This document shows positions 14,228 to 25,309 of a stretch of 64,000 nt of DNA, piece after piece; position 1 is the stretch's first letter; each line of letters opens with the position of its first letter. The translations under genes were made by a program, and so were the position numbers. The stretch lies in contig NC_054553.1 in the NCBI RefSeq assembly GCF_017654505.1, forward strand, positions 9,842,558 through 9,906,557, written 5' to 3'. Source of the DNA: Polyodon spathula (lineage: Eukaryota > Chordata > Actinopteri > Acipenseriformes > Polyodontidae). The notes beneath the pieces are model-generated. The model made no database searches and was not told where the DNA came from. It saw nothing but the letters and a program-made list of their open reading frames with translations.

Positions 14228-14428
14228 GCTGCACTGGGCTGTGCAGAATCTGTAGGTGTTGAGTGATTGGCCAGACATCCAAGTTCCTTGGTGTAAAAAA
14301 ACGCAAATTGGCTCGTGGGATTGGAGGACACCCACTGAGTCTCGGGTCCCTGAGCTGTGTGGGGAATTGCTGCGGTGACAAATAATAATTGGGCATTCCA
14401 AATTGGGAGAAAAACTTAAAAAAAAAAA
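14228..14428 (+). repeat. Dispersed SINE-like repeat, copy 1
   Basis: This segment has a relative at about 46515-46660. The two share the words GATTGGC, TTCCTTGGT, ATTGGCTCGTGGGAT (versus GTTGGCTTGGTCGTGGGAT), GGACACCCACTGA and GGGAATTGCTGC in the same order. It ends in an A-rich tail after a TTGGGCATTCC motif. The repeat order, tail and size suggest a short interspersed element, but I cannot name its family. Confidence 0.55.
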
Positions 14429-15045
14429 TATTGGAGGATCTAAATTTAAAAAGAAAAAAAAAATAAAGAAAATGCTGCCAGTTAATTGTTGTGTGGGCAC
14501 AAAAAGACATACGCACCAGAGAAGTTTTACATTTTTAATTCTTAATTAGTTAGTAGAATCAATGCCACGTCATGATCAGGATTATGTCTGCTGATCTCTG
14601 GTTCTGTCCCATCAAACATCTGTACATAAGAAGACACCTCACCACATCACAAGCAAAACATTCTTCCTATACCTATTGTATTTTAAAGACATAGTAATCT
14701 GTCTTTGTCTTTGGTAAAAAAATAAAATAAAATCTTTAATAGTTTTTGGTAAGCTATCAAAGATTATCTATCTAGAACACCAAGCACTGCGATCCATTTT
14801 GGTGGAAGTCAATGGACTCTATGATCCACCAGTAAGCTATGACCAACACTTATTACCAGGATTTAATATAATAATGTCCAATATGTTAAGATAACAATAA
14901 TAAAACAAAACAACCACAACAGCAAAAATGTAACTAGCGTGCAGTCAAAGCATTTTTAACATTAAGCACAGCTAGTTATGAAACATAAACTTACCAATTT
15001 TAACAATCTGATGTAGGCTCAGTGTAATTTATAATGTTTTGTCCA

Positions 15046-15303
15046 TTAATAATAATAATCTTTATATAGCATCTTTAATAGTGGACCACCAGCACAAAGC
15101 GATTTACAAGACAGGAGACTAGGGTGTGTGAACTTTGCATCAGTTACAGAGTCACTTACAACAACGTCACACCCAAAATGCAGAGCACAAGGAGGTTAAG
15201 TGACTTGTTCATGCTCACACAATGAGTCACTGGCTAAGGTGGGATTTGAACTGTAGACCTCGTGGTTACAAACCTGTTTCTTTAACCACTGGACCACACA
15301 GCC
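15046..15303 (-). mobile_element. tRNA-derived SINE, near full length
   Basis: Read on the minus strand, the element starts at 15303 with a tRNA-like head. The A box region is GTGGTCCAGTGGTTAA and the B box is GTTCAAATCCC. A body containing GACGTTGTTGTAAGTGACTC follows, and the tail is (ATT)n at about 15046-15056. It is not a tRNA gene: the cloverleaf is degenerate and the body continues for some 180 bp. Two related copies lie at 49419 and 52177. SINEs of this kind are transcribed by RNA polymerase III and mobilised by a partner LINE. Confidence 0.85.
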
Positions 15304-15374
15304 ATTTTGTTTTCGTTTGTCTTAATTAGTGTAAATTTTTTTTTTACAAAAAAGTTTTATGGACCTAGGGAGGA

Positions 15375-15398
15375 GGGGGGGGGGGGGGGGGGGGGGGG
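15375..15398. repeat. Poly-G tract, 24 bp
   Basis: Uninterrupted G run on the + strand, capable of forming a G-quadruplex in principle and a common site of sequencing error. Confidence 0.95.
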
Positions 15399-15735
15399 TG
15401 CTTTTTTTCTCATTTAGTGTGAACTTTTACATGGTTTTCCTTTGACTATTTCTTCCAGCTCCACTCAAAACAAGTTACAGCACAACAAAGCTCAGCCTCC
15501 AGATTTTGATCAGAAAGTTCTCCACGCTTTTTTGACGAGGTCAGTCACTGCTGAAAATGTGGTTTTGCACACATATATAGATCCAAAAATAGACATTATT
15601 TTAGCATACAAAAGCTTCATTTCTGGGTAAGCTGAAGCTGGATGAAGTTCCTACAGATGACTGAAACTCCAGTAGATTGTTCTCCAATAGAGAGACACAT
15701 CAATGTTGAGCAGTGTAGCCAGGGATGCTGCAGAA

Positions 15736-16800
15736 TCAATGGAAAATGTTTGCAGTGAATTGATGAATGGCATCATTACTCCTATCAATATCATTGAATC
15801 TGTTTTCAAAATTGCTCTTCAGAGCAATTATCCATTTCTGATAACACTGGTAATTGCCTGCAGGTTGTAGCTCATCAGACAGGGCTGGGGAGAGCTGTTT
15901 AAAGTGAGTCAGATCCCGTTGGCTCAGCTTCTGCAGATACAGGTCGAGTTTACAGACAAGGGTTTTGATTAGGGCAACCAGGTTGCTTACACACTTGTCC
16001 TTTCCCTGTAATTGAGTGTTACGGTCATTCAGGTGCTTGCTGACCTCGGTCATAAAAACAAGATCACGTACCCATTCTATATATGTCAGAAATATGTCAG
16101 ATTTCGTGATGCTTTTACTATCTAGAAATTCCTTGATCTGTGGAAGTAATGCACTGAAGTGCTTAAGAACTTTCCCTCTACTCAACCACCATACTTCAGA
16201 GTGCAAAATCTTACCACCGTATTCTGTGACAACTTCCTCCAGAAACTAAATGAGCTGTCTGTGAAACAGTGCCTTAGCTCGGATAGTGTTTGACAACTCT
16301 GACAACAGTATTCATGATTGACATAACTTGCTGATCTGAAGCCTTGGCACACAACGCTTCTTGGTGGAGTATGCAATGAAACTTCAGCAAATTGAGTATT
16401 TTTTGGCACATTTGGGCTAAAAAACAACTCAAACTCATAGCAGGAGCTCTGTCTGTGGTGGTAGATACAAAGTTTTCCAGAAGAAGTCCATTTTCCAATA
16501 AAACACTATTGACAGCATCAAAAATATCCTGACCTCTGGTATGGTCATGCAGGCCTTCCAGAGCCAACAAGTACTCAAAAGCCTCCAAGCTTTGTACACC
16601 TCGAACCCAGATACACAGCTGCGCTGTATCATGAATGTCTGCACTTTCATTAAGCACAATGCTGATGGCAACAGAAAGGGACAGACGAGCTTAAATAAGC
16701 CTGTCAAGTTTTTAGATATTTCATTGATCCTGCTAATCATTGTATTATGACTGAGCTGCAAGTTTCAAACTCGCTGCATGATTGCATCATGCTTACTCTC
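15736..16800 (-). pseudogene. Decayed hAT transposase (ZBED5/GTF2IRD2-like), minus strand
   Basis: Three minus-strand frames in order make one broken hAT transposase. At about 16761-16680 it reads LSHNTMISRINEIS, the usual LS-x-NT-x4-I-x-EIS word. At 16657-16274 it reads ESADIHDTAQLCIWVRGV, then GQDIFDAVNSVL and TTDRAPAMS, which matches the hAT catalytic-core words (TDGAPAM in intact copies; here G is replaced by R). At 16206-15736 it reads HSEVWWLSRGKVLKHF, corresponding to the H-x-EVRWLSRGKVL motif. At least two frameshifts separate the frames, so no functional protein can be made. The C-terminal dimerisation region is not recognised below 15736. The element is opposite in strand to the BED remnant at 6.1 kb and need not come from the same insertion. 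Confidence 0.85.
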
Positions 16801-17111
16801 ATCGGCTGTACGAATCTTCATAGATTGAAAAATACTAATCACGTGCTAAAATAAGTACCATTCCTAAAATTTTATGTACAGTCTGCTAACAAATCAGCTT
16901 TCAGAAACTTCAATCTTCTAAAAAGAAATCATGTGCTAGGCCTAATTCTTACACAATCACTTGCCACACAAATTATTTGGGCTGGCCTTGTTTTTGTTTG
17001 TCTGTTGGTTTGTTTTTCTTCAGTGTGTTAACACCTGGTTTAAAACTAGTAAGAAACTATTTAGGACCTAATTACAAGATTTGCAATTCATAAATACAGT
17101 ATGTACTTGAA

Positions 17112-17400
17112 TGTACATGTAAGCTCAATTTGACTAAATTAGGAAGCTTGCATGTCAGAGTTTCAGCTTTGATTTTAAAAAAAACTTGATAATAAATCAA
17201 TGCCAAAGAGTAAGGCCTATATATATATATATATATTTACCTCATGCTGTTTATGTTGGGACCTGATTAGATGTACATGTAAGAGATGTACATGTAAGCT
17301 CAATTTAACTAAATTAGGAAGCTTGCAAAGTGTCAGCTTTGATTTTAAAAAAAACTTGATAATAAATCAATGCCAAAGAGTAATATATATATATATATAT
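17112..17400. repeat. Local tandem duplication, about 110-bp unit repeated after about 177 bp
   Basis: The segment from about 17112 (GTACATGTAAGCTCAATTT) to the (TA)n at 17219 is repeated from 17289 to the (TA)n at 17380 with few differences. Shared words are AAATTAGGAAGCTTGCA and ATCAATGCCAAAGAGTA. Both copies end in a (TA)n run, which suggests slippage or unequal exchange involving the TA arrays. Confidence 0.9.
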
Positions 17401-17510
17401 AATTTGAAATTCACGAACCTCATGGTTTAGGACTGCTTAGGTGAGGTGTAGTGAATTTCTAAAGAATGAACTGTCTGGTATGAATTCAAACGTAATAGAC
17501 ATGGATGGTG

Positions 17511-17560
17511 TGGGGGGGGGGGGGGAGGGGGGGGGGGTGGTGGGGGGGTGGTGGGGGGGT
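17511..17560. repeat. G-rich interrupted tract
   Basis: A run of mostly G with a few A or T interruptions. It creates a false polyproline frame on the minus strand. Confidence 0.95.
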
Positions 17561-17607
17561 ATGGAAACTTCCACTTCTTAAAAAGAATTAATATACAGTC
17601 TGCTAAC

Positions 17608-17625
17608 AAATATATATATATGTGC

Positions 17626-17652
<27 letters not shown>
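17608..17652. repeat. (TA)n-rich microsatellite
   Basis: An interrupted TA dinucleotide array following the G-rich tract. From here to 23.5 kb I see no gene, only intron with simple repeats. Confidence 0.9.
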
Positions 17653-17657
<5 letters not shown>

Positions 17658-18972
17658 TGGTTATTTTGCATTTAGTGGTAATGAAAGTCAAAGTCACTGA
17701 ATAAATAGTCAGGTACAGTACCTGCAGTCATAAAAAGAGATTCCCCTCACAGCTCTGCATCTTAATCTTGAACTGACTGCAATTCAGCCTCTCTCAAACA
17801 GAGAATGCCAATTGTGATGCATTGTCACTGGAGACTCAATTGAGATTACCAAAGGCTATATAATTGTGTATCATGTCAGAAAAAAGTCCCTATTTTAGTG
17901 ATTTAAACTATGGTGATATAAGAAAGAATAGGAATCGCTATACTTGGTGGTCTTTTACTGTGTCATGACCCACATAATGTAAAGATAGTGCTTTTTCTTG
18001 AGTTGGCAGATTGCAAATTAAAACCCTGTTTTCTTGACCCAGCTACAATCCATCACTAAAAATGTAATTTCTTAACTTAAGCCTGACTAATTACTGAATC
18101 ATTTTAGCTGTAAAAGTACATGCTATAGACATCATTTTTTGTTAGGCTTGATATATGCTACAGTAAACTGGACTGTAAAGAATTGTGGCTTTGTGATTTA
18201 CAAGCCCAAACTCCACATTTAAATGGTAACTTAAGCCAGATTTACACCAGGGCTAGTAAACTGTCGAGATTAACTTAACTGATAAACAAACCAGTAAGTC
18301 ACAAACTGTGGTGACTGTTTTTTTTTTTTTTCTCGTTTCACCTTCCCGTTTTTTTTTCCAGCACTGTCAGCTGCAAGATCTTACTAACGTGATTTTTCAT
18401 CAAAGAACAAGAAACATTTCACACAGTTCCTGCACCCAAGATATTTATTTTCCAAATGGTTCCTTCTACAGTCCTTGGTTATCTTAATAACTGTTTGGAC
18501 GGCTCTAAGGTCTAAGGTCTATGCTATTTAACACAGTATGAAAATTGGACAAAGAGTGACACAGCTGGAATTAGTTTGATGCTTTCATGACTTACTGTGC
18601 AATTCTTCAGGTTGCTGTACTAATTTCCCACAATGTAATTCACATTGATGTCTAAGTGTACACTAAAATAGTAGTTAGTCTTCTATGTGCTTTATCAGTA
18701 AGTGATTATTTTGTTTGACTATGTCATTAAGGACCATCTGCAATTAAATTGCAATTATTTTCTGGAAAGATCTTCCTTTTATTACTGCATGAGCATGTCC
18801 AGCAAGTCGTGATTCAGTACAAACTGTGATGCTGGCTCTTTGAAAGGGAAGCATGTTTATTAACTACAGTAGCATCTAGGGACTGGTCCAGTCCACTTAC
18901 TTTACAATACAAGGAAATATGTTCGTGAGCACGAGCTTTGTACGGACGACTTGGTGAACTCTAACGGTATTG

Positions 18973-18975
<3 letters not shown>

Positions 18976-19008
<33 letters not shown>
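18976..19008. repeat. Poly-C tract, about 33 bp
   Basis: Uninterrupted C run within AT-rich intron. Confidence 0.95.
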
Positions 19009-19323
19009 AGCATCCAGCAAGCACTCTGTCACATCCCGGACCAAACGAGTCAGTAAATGAAATAGATTGTTACAAACTGACACAGGGTCATTTTAGCAAT
19101 CTCTGCAGGGCTTTTTGCGTATTATTATGAACTAGATCAATCCAGAATACGCCATTATAGAGGCATTCTCTGGTTTTCAATGGAGCTTGTTAGCAGAATA
19201 AATTAACATTCTTGGTTAAAAGGCAGCACAGCAAACCTGCATGTTGATGTTTTATATTTCTATTCAAATGATCATTGTTTGACCTGCTGTATAATTAATA
19301 CTTTATATATTATATATCTATAT

Positions 19324-19326
<3 letters not shown>

Positions 19327-19381
<55 letters not shown>
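19327..19381. repeat. (TA)n microsatellite, about 55 bp
   Basis: TA dinucleotide run. It is followed at 19661-19686 by a poly-A run of about 26 bp. Confidence 0.95.
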
Positions 19382-19383
<2 letters not shown>

Positions 19384-19699
19384 CAACACAATATATAAAT
19401 TTATAAAAACAGAATAAAATTAACATAGACAAGTACTTAGTACACAAGTACCTACTGATGATATATAGCTAATAACCTAGTCTATTAGATTAAGCATACA
19501 AAATTACAAAGCTTTACAAATCATTAAATGAATGCAATTCAGTAAAACTTGAACACCTACAGTTAAGGTAATGAAATATTGGAACCTACCATATACCAAA
19601 CATTGAAAATCATCAAAGAATACAATTCATTACAACTTTGACACATTACAAAACATTAAACTTAAAAAAAAAAAAAAAAAAAAAAATCAGTAAAATATG

Positions 19700-22600
19700 T
19701 CCATACTTTGATACTTGCTGTTAGGCATTGTAATAATGTGCAATTGAAATGAATAAAATAAAAGTTTTTAGCTGCTCAATAAAAGACAGGATCTCCAGCC
19801 CTTAACAACAAAATTGAAGAACAATCAAGAACGAGGTAACTTTTAATTTGCTTAAATGCAACAATTGAAAGCACACAATGGTCCATCTAAGGTTTTGGTG
19901 GTATGAATAATTCTGTAACTTTCATTTGTCTCAGTCTGCTGGGTTGTTTTTTTGGCAGCTAAATCTTGTAGCTGTTTCAGCAGCAGAAGCTGTGTGCGTA
20001 ATACACCACATATAATTCATCATGTGATTACAGGTGCGTTTGGTTTATTAGACAGTACGATTGATCAAAGATCAGATAATTGACTCTCTGCTGTATTTGC
20101 TATTTTAAAGGTCTTGTTTTAAAGCTGAGTGAGAAAGTAAAACTTCTTAAGGAAGGTTAGGTTACTTGGAGTTTTGGTGATTTCATTCCTTTGGGACATT
20201 CCACATTTTTGGGACACAGACACCATTGTCTACTTCCAGTAGGTGTGGCTACTTAATTTGTTGCAGATTATTATTATTTTTTTAACACTACCAGAACTGT
20301 TTTGATGTTTTTATTGACGTATTCGGGGTCAACAACAAACTGGCTACCCTTGTTTCCCTTCAGAAATTGCATTCTCAGCCTTTGATGACAGTAGAGGTAC
20401 TTTTTAAGATAAAAAGAAGCTAAAATATGATGTCTGTCAAAGACAGTGTATTTATCATTCAATAACATAGATATAGGTTTATTGATTAAAGTGACTAATG
20501 AAATTTCACCACAGTAAATATTGGGAATCTTGTAAAAGTCACTGGGTGCTCTGTAATGGTTTAAACATTTAAGAAAAGCAACAAAATGCATCTCTCATTG
20601 CAGTGACATTTCCGGTACAGTGAGGCAGTGTGACAGGCTGTGCTTGAGTGTCTCTTCACTGAATCCCACACATTGCACCTTGTTGACCACAGTTCCAGTC
20701 ATGAGCAAAAAGGCCAAGGCAGGCCTGCGGTCATGTGTGAAGCGTGGCTAACCTGTAGCTCTGGTGTTAAGAAGCAAAGCTGACAGGAATTTTTTCATAG
20801 ATAAGTCAAGGGAACAGACTGCAAAACAGAGGAAGTTAACCAGCTTATTACCAATTTTAATTTTGCCCCCAAAACTCTGTTAAGAACTTACTTTTACCCA
20901 AGCCCCAGAGACAAATGTGAATAAGTTATCTTTCACTGTCCTTGTTCAATATGTACCTGAAGATCGTGACAGTGCCCTTGAAATTTTACTCTCCAAACTT
21001 ATCATAGGCTAGCCTATAGACTTTTGAATTGCATTTTGTTTATTTGATACGAATTTCAAAATGATTTACAATATGCGATTAGGAGGACCCTCTGTATGTG
21101 CGAACACTAACTACTATTCTCTACACAGGATTTGTGAGGAGCTCTTATACTCACTTCACACTCCAATAAATGAAGTTTAAAGCATCTATGACTTGAACAG
21201 TCCTGTTTAATTTCACCATACATATCTTCATTTATGTCTGTTTTTACTGCTGTGCATTCTTTCAATATACTTTATCAGAAGCAGATCTTGTTTGACAATC
21301 TTGCATGCAGTACATTCCTCAAAGGCAGCTATACCCCCTTGCTTATCAGACATGTTCAAATTACTGCTCATAGCAGGAGGTCATACTTTACATCTTCAGA
21401 CGCTGTTATAGCACTAAAAGTAAAACAGGGATTTTATAAGAGATGGGGAAATATATAGATTGATATTGAGGAATGTCAATAAAAAAAAAAAAAATCATAA
21501 TCATAAGAATTTTAAAATAAAATGCAGCAGGGAAAAATCCAGTAGTGTTACAGACGTTGGTTGTGTAGGGATACTAAAGTTAACAAAGATAAACTTTTCT
21601 AGTGCATCAGTGGTAGTTAGGACTTTGTCTCATTGTCTTTTCTTAGTATTGCTGGATTGACTGTGAATAGGGCAATGCGGCATGAAATCATCAGTTGTGA
21701 TGCAAAAGTGCTATACTAGGAACTTGTGCCATTGGGAAAATGATGTAGCAGCAAGCACAATGAATAATATTTGCATGTTACAGAACAATGCCCTAATGTG
21801 AAGTAAACAACATGGACTGGCTAATTAGTCCTACATATTTCATTTGAAACAACTGTGTTAAAGGGATTAGCAGTCAGCTTATCTGTACTTTTCCCTTCAA
21901 AGAATACTTTAGTTAAATCCCTACCTCCTTCGTCACTTGTGGAAATGATCAGTAATTGTCAATGATAGTGAATTGCTGTAAAACATTATAATTCATGAAT
22001 GTACACAGCTATCTGTTGCTGCATCTCTTGCTAATTTGAAGCAGGCTGAGCTCCAAGACTGCAATTTGTTGGTTGATATTTAACAATCGATGTTTACCAG
22101 GATAGCTTTTAAAATGCATTTACCATTGAACTCTGGAGACTGTATTTTTAGTTACCATGCCATGCCGTCAGACCTCTAGAAATACCTCAGATGTTTGGTT
22201 TCAAACATACACTCCCATGAGAAAGGTATGTTAAGCATACTGAAACATTGGGAAGCTGGTTTACAAGTAGGAGCCAGCATCTATCATTAATAATATATAG
22301 TACCATGCAGTAGACATGTCTTTAAAAATAAATAATTAACACGGTAGAAGTGAAAGACTAATATTTAGGGTTTTAAGTAATAGATTCTTTATGTTTTGTA
22401 GATTTTTGGTGTCTATAATCAAGTTTATTTTATATTAAGATAAAACAAACCTTATACATACCAATCATTGTCAGTCTCATAGGCAAACACCACACTCTAA
22501 AGTATTATATAACCATTTTATTCCATTGATTGACATTTTAATATCAAATGCTATTTCCATGCTGCATTAAGCACTACTGCCGTTATTTTGAGATATGTGC

Positions 22601-23550
22601 ATGCATCAGCAGTTCATTGCATTTTGACTGTGATTACTTACGCTATTAACAATGTATTTCTAAAATGTGAGTTTTTGGTATTATAAAGGAGATGTACTTT
22701 TAAAACATCACAACACATCTTAAAATAAAGCAACATTTAGCATGACACCGTACTTAATACTTTTAGAGGTGTCGTGAGGCAGCATTCACATGCAGCAGCT
22801 GAAGATTCAATTACTTCTGGATTGGCTAGAAAATGAACAACTCCGAAGTATGTGCACAGTAAAGTATAGAAATATTTCGTTTTTAAGGAGGCTGATGATG
22901 GAATAGTAAAACAATATAACAAGACCTTGTTTTTCTCCATGGAAATTGTGAAGAAAAGCACCACTAAGTTAAAGTAATTTATTGCTTTTCATATGTAAAT
23001 ATCTGTTAACATCTATATATGTTAGTGCTGAGAGAAACACGGGACAAAGCTACAGGGGGCAATGGCCTCTGTTATCTGACAGCCATATTGTCATGAGAGA
23101 CAGGGATCTGTCTTAGGTAGCCTTGAGAAACTCAGATGGGTAATCAGCTCACTACTTTGTCGAGCCAAACTGTCTATTCTTTTTACTTGAACCTGGGGGT
23201 GTCGTCCATTTGGAAATGTTAATAATAAACATTGTGAATTGAAAAGCTATTCCCCAGGAAAGAAAACGTTGCCTCCAACCTTTAGATTTTCTTCTCTGAA
23301 AATTCAAAGTGCATGTTCCGCAGCTTAACACATGCAAGTGCACTACATTCATTTCCCATCAATTGCTACATTATGCCTCTTCATCTGGAAATATTTAGAG
23401 ACACTCCGTGCTCTGGCATTTAACTTTAAACTCCAAAATACAGAACACATCTACAGACTTAAATCATTATTTATAAAAATAATACTTACATTTTGGCTAC
23501 AGTATATTTGTGATAATAAGTTAGAGCATAATAAACCTAGAAAACACAGA
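19700..23550. other. Non-coding intronic stretch
   Basis: No supported gene. A 105-codon minus-strand frame at 20274-20591 contains YTVFDRHHILASF, faintly like a region of hAT transposases, but the rest does not support it. Confidence 0.5.
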
Positions 23551-23575
23551 AGTCATTGTGGTGGCATGTGAAAAT

Positions 23576-23805
23576 CTGCTGGCCCGCTATGTCATTGCAC
23601 GTAAGCTGAGGTCCTCTGACTCAGGCCTGCTTGTTATATCCAAGCAAAAGTGCACCACACTCGGAGAGCGCTCTTTTAGCTCCATTGCCCCGACTCTCTG
23701 GAACACTCTCCCAGCTTTAGTGCATACAGCTCCCAGAATCGCTCGCTTCTAATCGACTCTCAAGACTCACTTGTTCTCTCTTGCTTTTAATGCTCTCTGA
23801 ACCTG
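23576..23805 (+). pseudogene. 3' end of a non-LTR retrotransposon (LINE) ORF2
   Basis: The frame reads LRSSDSGLLV, then GERSFSSIAPTLWNTLPALV, and, after a stop or frameshift near 23752, LKTHLFSLAFNAL. The pattern RSF-x-x-APxLWNxLP ... LKTHLF marks the extreme C terminus of reverse transcriptase proteins of CR1/L2/Rex-type LINEs. Only this 3' piece is present, as expected of 5'-truncated insertions. About 300 bp of AT-rich sequence, possibly its 3' UTR, follows before the hAT element at 24132. Confidence 0.8.
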
Positions 23806-24131
23806 CTATCTGTTATTAGCTGTTGTCTAAATTGCTATTTCAGGTTTTTCACTCCATGTTATTCATATAATTCTGCTTGACACATGCATCCACAAAGCTT
23901 AGAATTCACATTCTAGCCTTTTATTTAATATATTATGCCTATATATTTGACCTCCATATTTGCATTATTTGTTACTTAATTTTTATTTTTACTTTAATTT
24001 GGGTAATGATTATGTTTCCAGCAATACAACAGTTTTTGTTCCATATGCTGTCTTATGTGCAGCAAAGATAGTTGAAAGTTATATATTAAAAAATGCTTGT
24101 CAAAAGTTTCAGATGGGGTCATACTCTACAG

Positions 24132-24899
24132 CAGTGGTTGGCAAATGGCAGGGCTGTATCAAAGGCTGAGCGAGCGCGGAACTTCATTTTAATATTGATG
24201 CAAGGGGGGCTATCATGGGGGATTCCCTGTATGACCTCCATATATTTCTTGCAAGTCAGCAGAAAATTAAGTGTTTTGCAATATCGATTCCAAAGTATAG
24301 GACTTGCTGATTGTGATTATACATTTATGCCTTGCTATGTTACTAGAATCCTCATATGATAGACAGGAATGCAGAATAACATAAAACACAGTTCAAAAGT
24401 AGCATCATTTTTTTTTTTTTTTTTAATGCTTCATTGCGTTATGACAAATTTAATGAGAAATGGCACTTTTCCACATAGACAGGAATGCAGAATAACATCA
24501 AACAAAATTCAAAAGTAGCTTACATTTTGATTTTAAATGCTTCATTGCATTATGACAAATTTAATGAGAAAAATGCCACTTTCATTCTGCGATCAGCTTT
24601 AGACCCCCAGGTGTGATAGGTGTGATAGGTGTGATAGGTGTGGCGGCGATACATAGGCAGTCCTCCAAAGATTCTTGTGTCAGCCTGTTTTGTGCATCTG
24701 TTTTTAATATTGCATTCATTGTGGAATAAGCCGCTTCGCATGTGTAAGTAGATCCGAACATGGAGAGCATAAACAGAGCCAGTGGTAGTTGTCTGGACAT
24801 ATATAGAAGGACCAGAATGATTCCAGATTTGCAAGTGGCCCGCTCTACGGCTGCCTACAGATCATTTGGCCCGCCATCAAATTTAATTGCCGACCACTG
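24132..24899 (-). mobile_element. Internally deleted hAT transposon with intact ends and 8-bp target duplication
   Basis: The element begins CAGTGGTTGGCAA and ends TTGCCGACCACTG, forming near-perfect inverted ends. It is flanked on both sides by CTCTACAG (24124-24131 and 24900-24907), the 8-bp target duplication diagnostic of hAT transposition. At 768 bp it keeps only the end of the transposase gene on the minus strand (see 24582-24800). The other half carries a local tandem duplication, about 24361-24470 and 24478-24590. It cannot move by itself but may have been mobilised by a full-length relative. Confidence 0.93.
24582..24800 (-). pseudogene. C-terminal dimerisation region of a hAT transposase
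   Basis: The frame reads FGSTYTCEAAYSTMNAI, then NRLTQESLEDCLCIA. These are the classic hAT C-terminal words (F-x-STY-x-CE-x-x-FS-x-MN and R-x-RLTDE-x-L-x-x-L-x-IA). Near its end a 9-base repeat (GGTGTGATA at about 24609-24641) encodes an added PIT-PIT-PIT run. The N-terminal and catalytic parts are deleted. Confidence 0.9.
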
Positions 24900-25222
24900 C
24901 TCTACAGTGTTATAGCAAGGTGAGTGGACCACCAGAGAAAAAGTTAAAATAAAGTCTGAAAATACATAACCTAATGATCAGCATGCACTGAAACCATTTC
25001 ACACTCAAAACAGGATGAACACACATTCTATGGGTAGAGTTACAAGGGTACACATAAGAATTCAGCAAATTATTGAAATAACTCAATGAGAAAGAATTTT
25101 CAACTAGTAATGGTAGAAAATCATAATAAAATATCAGACATTAAGAATCACAAATCACTAAAGTAGTAACAGAGAGGTGTAATTCAATGCCTAAAAATGG
25201 AAAAGGCTACCTTAACGAAAAA

Positions 25223-25225
<3 letters not shown>

Positions 25226-25304
<79 letters not shown>
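25226..25304. repeat. (TA)n microsatellite, about 79 bp
   Basis: Pure TA dinucleotide run. Between 24.9 and 30.3 kb I see only intronic sequence, simple repeats and short fortuitous frames. Confidence 0.97.
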
Positions 25305-25305
<1 letters not shown>

Positions 25306-25309
25306 CTAA

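Noticed and set aside
15250..15300. tRNA-like A and B boxes (also near 49430-49480)
   Set aside because: They belong to SINEs; the cloverleaf is degenerate and the sequence continues as a SINE body, so they are not tRNA genes.
17427..17609. Minus-strand polyproline frame
   Set aside because: Produced by the G-rich tract at 17511-17560.
20274..20591. 105-codon minus-strand frame containing YTVFDRHHILASF
   Set aside because: Only a faint likeness to a region of hAT transposases. Neighbouring frames give no support and no element ends were found.
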